Shown here in pieces: positions 1 through 8,700 of a stretch of DNA of 20,801 bases; positions within the stretch are counted from its first letter, which is position 1, and every line of letters starts with the position of its first letter. The stretch is from Amphimedon queenslandica (taxonomy: Eukaryota; Porifera; Demospongiae; Haplosclerida; Niphatidae), in the NCBI RefSeq assembly GCF_000090795.2, contig NW_003546284.1, positions 312,387-333,187 of the forward strand. Reading direction: 5' to 3'. The notes below the pieces were generated by a model. That model did not search any database. It was not told the origin of the DNA and saw nothing but the letters and a program-made list of their open reading frames with translations. The position numbers and the translations under genes are program-made.

Positions 1-82
1 GTAACCACAACACCTGCCCAGTGTCAATGGACCTGGGCGGGGGGCTGGTGCCACTTGGCGGGACTGTTCAACGCCAAAAGGG

Positions 83-418
83 AAGGATAGTGATAGTGAC
101 AGTAATGGTTATGAACCATGAGATAGATGTGAGTGAGCAGGGATTTCTAGTGACAGTTGGAGCAGTGGCATAAGAAGTGGAAGGTACAGGAGTCAGTGGA
201 ATCAAAGTGGTCTAAAAATGAGACCACAAAAATCTCTTTATTTGTTCTTCGATAGTGGGGAGGGAGAGGTCAATACATGGAAGAGCATTCCACAACCTGG
301 ATACTCTGTTAAAGTAAAAGTGCATGGATCTGTTTGTGGTACAGTAGTAAAGAGAGAGTTTAGAGTGAGAGTTGGATCGAGTAGAGGAGGAAGAGAAAGA
401 AATGTAGTTGATGTTTAA
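83..418 (+). pseudogene. Decayed coding-like stretch, family unknown
   Basis: One plus-strand frame reads through this stretch with only two internal TGA codons (about 108 and 126) before its TAA. The reading begins with an Asp-Ser repeat (DSDSDS), continues with a Ser/Arg/Gly/Trp-rich part (SSDSWSSGIRSGRYRSQW), and ends in a 66-residue open stretch from the ATG at 218. Both stops are TGA, which would follow from C-to-T change at CGA arginine codons. I do not recognise the protein. The window edge hides whatever lies upstream. It could also be chance openness in a locally less AT-rich segment. Confidence 0.28.
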
Positions 419-634
419 ACTAAACTTTCCTCAGGATCTATCTCATTCAAGTAGTAATGCAGAGAATTTCAGCCTAAGAATCATTCCTTTCATTGTTTGG
501 TTTCTATACTTCAACTTAGTGTTGGTTTGATAACCCCTTAAAAACTCAAGAGGGTACTTCAGATCCCTCACTCAACTGTATATGGAATTGTACAAGAGTA
601 TTATATTACTATCTTAAGGCCTCTATCAATTATT

Positions 635-1300
635 ACAAGTAAATAAAAAATTTCTATAAATAAGAAAAAGTAGGGTTGTCAAAAATAAAAGAAACAAGGG
701 GGTTGAGTACAACCATAACAATAATTAATAGTTCAATTAATAATAATAAACTTTAATTAATAGAAAAATAATTTAATCATGAAAGTAATACAAAAATTTC
801 AAAACCCTACTTTGCAGAAAATAATAACGTGGCGATTCCATGCAATTATAATTTCTAAGAAGCATATATATTAATATTTTAAATTTTAAATATTGTACTG
901 AATCCCAAAATTCAAAGAATGCTTTAGCCTATCCATAATTTAGATTTTTTTTATTGCAATGACGCGTTATTCAATCAATACTAGCTGAAAAGTCTTATTT
1001 ATATTCATCACAATAATTAATTTACATCATAGTATTGTAGTAGAGCAATCAATAGGTACAGAGGCATAATCGTTATTAAAATGCTATTTACATTGTAGTC
1101 TGCCTTTTACCATTATCTGCAAAGTAGGGTTTTAAATTTTTGTATTATTTTCATGAATAAATTATTATTTTATTAATTAAAGTTTATTATTATTAATTGA
1201 ACTATTAATTATTATTATGGTTGTACTCAACCCCCATGTTTCTTTTATTTTTTGACAACCCTACTTTTTCTTAATTATAGAAATTTTTTTATTTACTTGT
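635..1300. mobile_element. Palindromic non-autonomous element with ~190-bp inverted arms
   Basis: The arm at 635-825 matches the reverse complement of about 1111-1300 almost base for base, with a few substitutions and indels; both outer ends read ACAAGTAAATAAA. The roughly 285-bp centre is AT-rich and has no gene. Each arm is itself bounded by a short inverted motif, AGTAGGGTT at 669-677 and AACCCTACT at 803-811 in the left arm. There is no coding capacity, so this is a foldback or MITE-like element, or two copies of a smaller element inserted head to head. No clear target-site duplication was seen. Confidence 0.75.
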
Positions 1301-2477
1301 TTCCATACTTTTTATTAAATTTTATTAATTAATAATCCTTTTTATTCATAATTATAAATTTTGCCTTAGGTATCAGTTCATTAATGGAAGAAAAGAATTT
1401 TGAAATAAGAACCATAAGGACACCTACCGCATTATAAAATCAGTTTTTGAATTTTTGAATCATTAATTATATTCATAGCCTAACTCATAATTATTAATCA
1501 TTAGTTGTCATTACTAAGATCTATGTCCGGTTCTGAAACTATTTAAGTTTACATTCAGCTTCAGTTGCCACTTTCTTGCTCACAGCTCTTACACTTTTCC
1601 GCAGTTTACGAGACCTGCATTGTGGAAATACACATTAATAGACCACATGAATACATTCCAATGTGCAAACAATTATTTTAGTATTGTTAATGGCACACAA
1701 TAAAAGATGCATTGGCAAGCATTCATTTATATTGACTAAAGAAAGTACTTACTGTGGCCATTATTAATGATATAATCATCAAGCTAATCTACAGTATGTA
1801 ACCTAGAATCATAACCTATAACAAAAATACATAAGACATTTCACAATACTCTTTGCCTAACTACATATTCCATTGCTAAGACTACAGTAATATGAAACCT
1901 ATACAGATGTAAACTGGCACCTACTACTGCATGATACAACTACTGATCAAGGAGCTGCAACAAAACATTAAGAAAGAAATTAATTTAGTTTCAACAATCT
2001 AAATCCAGAATTGCCTTTAATTATATTTCACATTCCAATATCAAGCAAAAGTATTGCTGAATCAGCAAATCATTTCCAGCTCTAATTACCTGTAAAGCAT
2101 AGTAATAGAAACATATCAAAAGCAAGCAATGTAAACTCACAGGCTAATAATAACAATAGCACTTACCAATCACATCAAACCTCACTTTTAACACCACATT
2201 GTAGTCCTTGTGCCAAGTACGTAAAGTACCTATAAACAGTATGCATGTGACATACTAACTAATAATGATAATGGTAGCATCTACAACGTTACTGATTGGA
2301 TCATAAATGGCATGCATTTTAGACATCATATTGCTTACTAATGATATTCTCATTTAAGATACTTTCATGACCTGCTTAATATAAAATAACATTGTGCACA
2401 TGAAGAATTTCCAATGTGCAAACAATATTTTTTGTTAATGTGAACATGCACATATTTACAACAATCATCAACAAATA
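1301..2477. other. Non-coding AT-rich stretch
   Basis: No convincing gene was found on either strand. A roughly 40-bp segment around 1643-1690 (CATGAATACATTCCAATGTG and following bases) recurs with changes at about 2398-2440, so part of this region is a dispersed duplication. Confidence 0.5.
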
Positions 2478-2664
2478 ATGCGCAACATCAGCTGGCAAGC
2501 ATTTAATATGCGCACAGCATTGATGGCAGCATCATTCAAATGTGCAACATCAGCCGGCAAGCATTAACTTAATAATGCGCACAGCATTGATGGCAGCATT
2601 ATGCACAACATCAGCTGGCAAGCATTTACATATATGTAATGAGCACAGCATTGATGGCAGCATT
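2478..2664. repeat. Three-unit tandem repeat, period ~61 bp
   Basis: Three consecutive diverged units each contain a CAACATCAGCTGGCAAGCAT block followed by an AGCACAGCATTGATGGCAGC-like block. They start near 2479, 2540 and 2601. A weaker relative of the GGCAAGCATT motif occurs alone near 1714. No coding frame follows the period. Confidence 0.8.
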
Positions 2665-3198
2665 GACATGTATGATGATCATTAATATATGTACCAAATC
2701 ACTGTTTGAATGATACTACATGTAAAATGAGAACTTTTATTGTTACTCTAAATTTTTCTTGTCCTTCAAAATTTGTCAGAGCACCCTTGATCCATAAGCA
2801 CCTGATATTTGTTATAAACATGTAGTACAAGCCCCAAACAAGATCGGGAAATGATAATGACAGCTTCCTCCCTTCCTAACCCTCTGTCCTACATAAATGA
2901 TAGTCACACAAAATTGAATCAATGCTAAACTCTAATGAACAGTAAACCTCTTTCACACCCTCTCCCTGTCCATTATAGCAACAAGTAATCAATATTCACT
3001 GTTATACATTGATTTATCTCACATCCTGAATGCAGTTTGATCACTTCATACTGAGCAATAATAGGTGGATATGCACCATGTTTTTACACACACTCACATT
3101 GCACATGCAGTGAAATAAAAGTCGCATTAAACAACCAATGTTTTAAAGATGATGGACCTCCCACTCACCATACCCACTTTCCATCAACAATCAATGCT
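2665..3198. other. Non-coding interval downstream of the OTU gene
   Basis: No open frame, RNA gene or repeat could be supported here. It is the 3' side of the minus-strand OTU gene that ends at 3199, and no clear AATAAA signal was seen close behind that stop. Confidence 0.4.
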
Positions 3199-4110
3199 TT
3201 AAGAAATATTAACAGACTTAACTGCTTGGAAATGATTAGTACCAACACTCTTCAAATACAAAGCAGGTGTAGTAGTATCACAAGGAATGCGATACAACAC
3301 CTGGGTTCCATATCTAGCCCAGCCAACAAAGTAGGAGTGAGTGAATATGAATATAATGGTTATACCTAATAATACTGTTAGTGTAATAATCTGTGTCAGT
3401 GGCCCACACATAATTTCTATACATTTTTGACTTATTTATGTAATCATATATGCTTAAATATCTGGTTGCACTTAATGTACTATTAAACAATTCTTCTTCA
3501 AAGTTTGGCATATTACTAACAATTGCTCTACGTAATTCATAATGCTGAGAAATGGACCCAGTAATGAGATATGAAAGGGCATAAAATAAACAGTTCCCAT
3601 CACCAGGGACATCAAGAGTACCATTAAGAACTCTTTCATCTGACAATGGTGTTGTTGGACTGCCAGGTAAGATTCTAGCAGCTGTTACAAAATTAAGGTT
3701 CAATATCTCACACCACCTTCTTTGAACTTCTTCATTAGCAGTGTAATAAACATAATCCCTTTGTCTCCTCCTTACATTATCTGGATTGGGAGGCTCTTCA
3801 TAAGTAAAGATGACATAATCTTTTTTGGATTAGTTGTCTTTAATTTAATGCTTGAGAGTTTTATAGATACAATCAGACCACTACTACAATGGTCATTTTT
3901 TACAACACACTTGGTTTTATCATCATTTGGTTTACATTTAATGTTTGAGAGTTTTATAGATACAATGAGACTACTACAACTATCCTCAGTAGTGCTTCAT
4001 GAGAAAAAAAAACAAAAGTGGTTACACACTTACAATTGAGTATAGGTTAATACTACACGTACCTGTGCCACTTTCTTCAGTTTGTCAAAGTAAGAATGGA
4101 CATTCCTCAT
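3199..4110 (-). pseudogene. OTU-domain cysteine protease-like gene, two exons, frameshifted
   Basis: OTU-family proteins are usually deubiquitinating cysteine proteases. Exon 1 (4110-4063) encodes MRNVHSYFDKLKKVAQ and ends at a CAG|GTACGT donor. Exon 2 starts at 3984 after CTGAG in the same phase, so the intron is 78 bp. Exon 2 opens with two copies of a peptide containing GLIVSIKLS-like sequence, then a linker (PDNVRRRQRDYVYYTANEEV). The OTU motif follows: DVPGDGNCLFYALS with the catalytic-type Asp and Cys, then HYELRRAIV. The last part, NHFQAVKSV, resembles the C-terminal His-containing OTU strand. The reading frame shifts at an A6 run (plus-strand T run 3819-3824) and again near 3388-3394, just after the WATDTD stretch, so the gene looks disabled unless the sequence has errors. 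Recognition of the OTU core is firm. Whether it is a host gene or part of a mobile element is open. Confidence 0.7.
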
Positions 4111-4827
4111 GTTGGTTTAGAAATGACCCATAGTAAAGTTAGAAAACTAAGACTGCAATTGCAGCAAAGCTGCTTTAAAAGTCATTCTTGAAACATCGAT
4201 GATCGGCATGTATAACATCGACTAATCCAGAGAGTTGTAGTGGCAAAGTTATTGTTGCAGTAGCCAATGAACAGGAATAATAAATCAATAGATAATGTCA
4301 TGCAACACTTCCATATGAACAATACATAGTCAGTAATAGAGTATTGATTGTGATATCACACATGCAATCATAAACAATTCAATGCTTTAATTGCTTTGAT
4401 AGATCTATCTTAGTCTTCTTAGAAATATGTCTCAGGGTCATTAAGACTAACATAAATCAAAGGAAAAATAAAGCACATAGTGACATTATGGTTTCACAAA
4501 TGAGTCTCATGATGTACTTTTGTGACATTAAATGCAAAAATAACTAAAATGCATACAGCTACCATAGTTAGATCTAGCACCATTATGCATGTATTGTGAA
4601 CAAAATAATTTTTGTGAATCCAGTGCAACCACTAAAACAAAAATCTACCACATTTAAACCATAGCCTGTGGCATGGTCTGAATTAAAACCAGCCAATCAC
4701 CAAAAATTTAGTGTTCTTTCAAACTTCAGGTTTCCCTGCTTCCATCAAATAGCATATCATCGTATTTTATCCCAAAATTTTTAATTGCAGGAATGAAAGT
4801 TCTGAAACCAAAAAAATTAAAAAGTCC
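4111..4827. other. Non-coding interval
   Basis: AT-rich sequence with frequent stops in all frames. No repeat, RNA gene or exon could be supported. It is the 5' side of the OTU gene on the minus strand and would contain its promoter, but no specific signal stands out. Confidence 0.4.
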
Positions 4828-5264
4828 TTAATTTGTATATGAGATAATGTTTATAATGGCTTGTCCAAGATTAGCATTTAGCAAAAAATCACAATATGGA
4901 AACCTCAAATCTATAATGTTCCGGGCAACCTTCTGCCACCTCGGTTTAACCTACCCAAAATAGAAATTCTAGTATGAAACCCTGCTTACCAAGAGTTTTA
5001 TTTTCAAGTAAGTTCCCTAGGATATCAACATGAACATCGAAACCAAAAGCCCAGACATTTCAATTAAGTTGACGACCTAAACGTGTCACAACATATTCTT
5101 TATGATGATCAGGATCTTCCCAGAAAGATTAGGCCATATCAAAAATAAACAGTGCCCACATGTCGTAAGGGACTATTTATCTCCTTATTCCTGGGTGTTT
5201 TTCTCTGGCATGTTTACAAAAGGAGGGCGAGATGAATGCCGATTCATTAGCAACAAAGCTGTCT
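4828..5264 (-). pseudogene. Two-exon pseudogene fragment with three internal stops, family unknown
   Basis: Exon A (5264-4990) follows a TTTATTCCAG acceptor and ends at a CTTG|GTAAGC donor. Exon B (4910-4828) follows a CATTATAG acceptor and ends in TAA. The phases agree (G|AT restores a codon). The combined frame of about 118 codons reads like protein, for example SFVANESAFISPSFCKHARE, FWEDPDHHKEYVVTRLGRQL, NVWAFGFDVHVDILGNLLEN and FPYCDFLLNANLGQAIINII. Exon A is interrupted by TAA, TAA and TGA, each replacing a codon one C-to-T change away from Gln or Arg. I do not recognise the family. Upstream exons were not found. The coherent reading on both sides of the stops argues for a recently dead gene rather than chance. 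Confidence 0.5.
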
Positions 5265-6204
5265 CTGGAATAAAGAAAAGGAATAAAATTAAAATGTGAC
5301 AATAAGCAAAGTAATATTGCGTTGCTGGTGCCAATTCAATCTCAATCAGCTACATGTAGGCTAATAGTGATTCCAAACTGCCATCATGTAATATCAATGC
5401 TACACTTCATTACATGTATGGCTTTCCTCGCTAACACTCATAGTGTTTGTCTGTATTCATCAATCATAGAAGTTTCTTACCACCATTTTGCACTTCCAGT
5501 CATAGTTTCAACAGTTCTTTGTAGAGCAAATGTGAAAAGAGATTTTTCTCCAAAAACTGCTGTATGCTATGGCAAACTTGCTAACAATTACCAACCACCA
5601 TCAAGTATCTACATTTGCATGGCACTTAAACTTCAATAAGACAAGTTAAGAAGCACAAAAACAACAATATTGCATTGTCATGTATACTTAGCTTATAGTC
5701 TCACCCTTGGGGTGAACGAAATAATCTTTCCTTGTTAGTAACACCAAGATTACATAATATTCGGGAGAGTATCCAACAACCTACAGCAGCTTGCTATATA
5801 ATGGCATGTTGTTTACATCAGTATATTTCTTTGATATATAAGAATCTAACATTTCACACATTTACAATTATTATAGGCGTGAGAGGATTCACCATGAGCA
5901 CTTTTATGAGGCTGAAACAAGTTGGAAGACATCATATTGGTAAAAGATGACTTCTTTCGCTATCTATGTTTAGAAAGCTTAATAGTTGCTTGACATTTGG
6001 AAAGACAAGCCTGTTGCAGTGACAGGCAATTAAAGACACAAAGACTCTGCCAATTTTCACATTGAGAGTCAAATAAATAATATGCTAGAATGTAGCAGCC
6101 GGCATAAGTCTGTACGACACTCTCCCTATTATTATGTACTCATTCTAAGACTAATTAATACAGCACGACATTAATACATAGTCAACATGGAACAAAAAAT
6201 GTAG
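5265..6204. other. Non-coding interval with scattered short open frames
   Basis: Open stretches exist on the plus strand (for example 5322-5639), but their composition and lack of splice context do not look like protein. A short plus-strand reading at about 5880-5948 (RIHHEHFYEAETSWKTSYW) after an ATTATAG acceptor-like site is the only exon-like fragment; it is too short to support. Confidence 0.35.
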
Positions 6205-6340
6205 TCTCACATAGCCGGACCCGATCCCTTTTTGACATTTGAGTGGCAGGATTTCGGGTCTGGTGCACTGCCCTAGATCACTTCGTTCTGAACACCGCCA
6301 GACTTCCAGTGGCACTCTGGGAAACACGTGCAGCTAATAA
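6205..6340. other. Locally GC-richer block next to the transposon
   Basis: This block stands out from its AT-rich surroundings. It contains related inverted motifs, CCGGACCCGA near 6213 and TCGGGTCTGG near 6254, so it could be one end of a degenerate repeat. It has no open frame. It lies outside the terminal repeat of the large element that starts at 6404. Confidence 0.3.
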
Positions 6341-6403
6341 ATGATGTAATTTGAGTCATAATTGATTTTTGTTTTATTACAATAATACAATTTCAACAAT
6401 AAA

Positions 6404-6440
6404 TGTGACCCGATATGAGAAAACCAGGCTATCTGCGGGA
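6404..6440 (+). repeat. Left terminal inverted repeat (37 bp)
   Basis: It begins TGTGACCCGATATG and ends ATCTGCGGGA. It matches the reverse complement of 11630-11666 at 36 of 37 positions (A versus G after GATATG). The bases outside, ...AACAATAAA, do not form an obvious duplication with the right flank, TATTATGG.... Confidence 0.92.
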
Positions 6441-6960
6441 TTTTGGTAAAATCAGTTTTTGGTACTCACAGATAGAGAAAAAAATTTCCTTTCCAGCAAT
6501 ATCCCGTTTATGACAATGCGCAATAAAATTTGGAAGTTAGGGACGCTGTTTGGACGATTGCTCTGGAATACTAGTACAGAGACAAAGCCATTTTAAGTTA
6601 TTTGCAATGTTTCCGTGTCATGCCCGTTCACGAAGTAAATGAAACCAAGCCCACCACGTAAAACCACACCCAAATCAATTCATAAACGGGGAATGAAGAA
6701 AGAAGCACTTTTGACTCGCTTTTGACAGCATTTGAACTATCTTTTCTTGTATAATGGCCTCTTAAGAGTTGTCTAAAGCCCTGCCATTCATGTTGACTTC
6801 AAATACTAGTATGTTTTTTATTACCAAGTTATAGAATTATTATTACGTCTTCTAGTGCTAAAAGTCCTCTTTATGGACTGTTTTGAACACAGATCATCCA
6901 CATACTTCATTCAAATCCAGCCATCGCTTTTCCTTGAGTTTACAGGTAATAAATAATATT
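6441..6960. other. Subterminal non-coding segment of the transposon
   Basis: Lies between the left terminal repeat and the end of the RGG gene. No frame, hairpin array or repeat could be supported; any transposase-binding subterminal sites are not recognisable by eye. Confidence 0.4.
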
Positions 6961-6966
6961 TTTATT
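6961..6966 (-). terminator. Polyadenylation signal AATAAA of the RGG gene
   Basis: On the minus strand AATAAA lies 32 nt beyond the stop codon at 6999-7001, the expected range for 3' end processing. In AT-rich DNA this hexamer is common, so the position is the main support. Confidence 0.45.
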
Positions 6967-6998
6967 TAGAAGTTTAATTAAGTTGTTTACATGTAACG

Positions 6999-8111
6999 TT
7001 AAAATAGTTCATGGTCTTTGCACTTGTGGATGAATCCTATGAAAGATTTGTTGTTATTGTTATGTTTAATGATGTTTCTTTCAATTACTGTTGTAGCGGG
7101 GCCTCCTCCTCTTCCTTGGCTACCTACCCCTCTTCCTTGGCCACCTCCACCTCTTCCTTGGCCACCTCCCCCTCTTTTTTGGCCACCTCCTCTTCCTGCT
7201 CCTCTCCCTCCACCTCGTCCCTGCTTCCCTTTACCCCTATGTTGTCTCCTTTTCTTCTAACAAAAAGAGATTAAGTTATTATTGTTTACATTAATGCTCC
7301 ATTGTTACTTTGAATTTCTTTCCCTTCTCTCTCTCTGTCTCCCATCCCGTGCTTGTGTCTTCACCCGCCTCCATCTCTTCTGTCCCCTCTGTTTCGTTTT
7401 CAGCCCCTGTTTCTTCCCCATCATCACTGTCCTTTATTTCTCCTCTCTCCCTCCTTCTTCTATTAGTTCCAGCTGTCCTAATTTACAATGTCATAAAGCC
7501 TTTAATTTACACTTAAATTATGTTTACTTTTAAGAGCTGGCCGAAACTGTTCCAAGTCTTAAAGTTAATAATTAGTGTTAAATGAAAGTACAAGTAATTC
7601 AACTGTTATTAATTTATTTACCTAAGGGCCTTCCTTCTTTCTTCTCGCCTAATGTTTGTAAATAAAACTAACCAAAATACAATGCAAAGTTACTTTTTAA
7701 TTCAATGGTCCTTCTTACATCTGCTTGACAGCAAAAATTATTAGATTGCAATCATAAAAGAAAACTTACTTAGGCCATTTGATTCTATTAAAAGCAATGT
7801 CATTTTCAATGTCAATTTCACTCAATCTTACCATTCTTTTTTGTACTGTCTCCTCTCTCCTCTTTGTCTCTGTCCTTTTTGTCTCTTTCCCCTTTCTCCT
7901 CTGTCTCCTTTCTTCTCTTTCTCCCTGACATTTTTTCTGCTATAAATACAGTTATTTTTAGCTTTTTAATGTACAACACAAACATATAAACAACTTACCA
8001 AGTTCATCTACCAAAAAAAGGCATTATAGTTATCACTATAGGGTTACACATTCCCAACTTACCATCAGATGGATGGACCTCAATGAGGACATCCTCTATT
8101 GGGGCAGCCAT
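6999..8111 (-). CDS. Accessory gene of the transposon: charged protein with RGG-rich C-terminal region
   Basis: The model has five exons: 8111-8063 (MAAPIEDVLIEVHPSD), a 9-nt micro-exon 8007-7999 (encoding about DEL), 7939-7770, 7477-7309 and 7256-6999. Introns are 55 and 59 bp at the front, then longer, all GT...AG. Exon 3 is Arg/Lys/Glu-rich and ends SEIDIENDIAFNRIKWPK. Exon 4 is acidic (DSDDGEETGAENETEGTEE). Exon 5 has about 45 residues of RGG/GQGRGG repeats, typical of RNA- or nucleic-acid-binding tails, followed by a polar end. Phases at the joins 3-4 (AA|G) and 4-5 agree. The frame entering exon 3 from the micro-exon (EKMSGRKRRKE) differs from the frame leaving it, so there is either one frameshift in the GA-rich run or another splice choice. 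I do not recognise the family. It would encode about 215 residues and lies in the same orientation as the transposase. Confidence 0.55.
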
Positions 8112-8414
8112 TACTTTTTGATTTTGAACTTACAGTTTCAGGTGTCTTATTTTATATCCTAAAGGTCACAGTTGACACTTGGTGTTCTTTGATTGGCTGT
8201 GAATGAAGCAATGACTTCTATTTCGGTATTCTTCTCCCACAAATTTTTATCATCAGTCCTCTCACCTGTAAAGATAAACACATATCACCTGCATGATAAC
8301 TTCGAGACTAACTTTCTCTCAGCCGAGACTAACTTTTTCTCAGCCTTCCCTTTTGAGTTAGTAAGTTTTAAACAAAAATGAGTGTTTGTGTTTATGTTGA
8401 CGTCTCACGCACAT

Positions 8415-8681
8415 ACTAGTTCCACACCTTTGTTTTCAAAAATGGGGATCCATAGTTTGTATGTCTTAGCGTTACAAACGAGTTCCTCTCCTTTAGGGGA
8501 TCAATAGTTTGAATATTTGGCATTCAAACTAGTTCCACTCCTGTTTCAGGAGATCAATAGTTTGAATGTTTGGCATTCAAACTAGTTCCACTCCTGTTTC
8601 AGGGGATCAATAGTCTGTTTGTTGTAGACAAACTAGTTCCTCTCCCGTTGAAAGGGGATCAATAGTATGTGCATTACACAA
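8415..8681. repeat. Tandem array of five ~50-63-bp units, each with two hairpins
   Basis: Units start at ACTAGTTCC-like motifs near 8415, 8478, 8528, 8581 and 8632. Most units contain one hairpin around CTCC...GGAG (perfect CTCCTGTTTCAGGAG at 8538-8552) and one around AGTTTG...CAAACT (perfect ten-base stem AGTTTGAATG/CATTCAAACT). Across units the stems change while pairing is largely kept, for example GTTTGTA/TACAAAC, TGTG/CACA, and G-T pairs in CTCC/GGGG. The array sits 20 nt beyond the transposase stop codon and about 300 bp upstream of the RGG gene. It could serve as an internal binding region, an RNA 3' structure or simply a minisatellite. Confidence 0.8.
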
Positions 8682-8700
8682 ACTCATTTCTGTTATTCAT

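Noticed and set aside
3722-4039. Plus-strand open frame of 105 codons
   Set aside because: It is antisense to exon 2 of the OTU gene, where the minus strand has matching splice sites and a recognisable domain downstream.
4990-5264. Stop-codon reassignment to explain the TAA and TGA codons in an otherwise coherent exon
   Set aside because: The other genes in the window use TAA as a normal terminator, and decay by C-to-T change explains the stops more simply.
7018-7260. Plus-strand frame with a signal-peptide-like leucine run followed by PPPLPWPP repeats, like a secreted proline-rich protein
   Set aside because: It is the exact antisense of the RGG repeats. The minus-strand reading has several phase-matched exons, a start exon and a polyadenylation signal, so it explains the sequence better.
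7282-7533. Plus-strand open frames in the C/T-rich tract
   Set aside because: Antisense of the acidic and basic exon 4 of the minus-strand RGG gene; no splice or start context of their own.
8415-8681. CRISPR-like array
   Set aside because: Eukaryotic context, no separation into constant repeats and unique spacers, and no cas genes; the whole unit is repeated and diverged.
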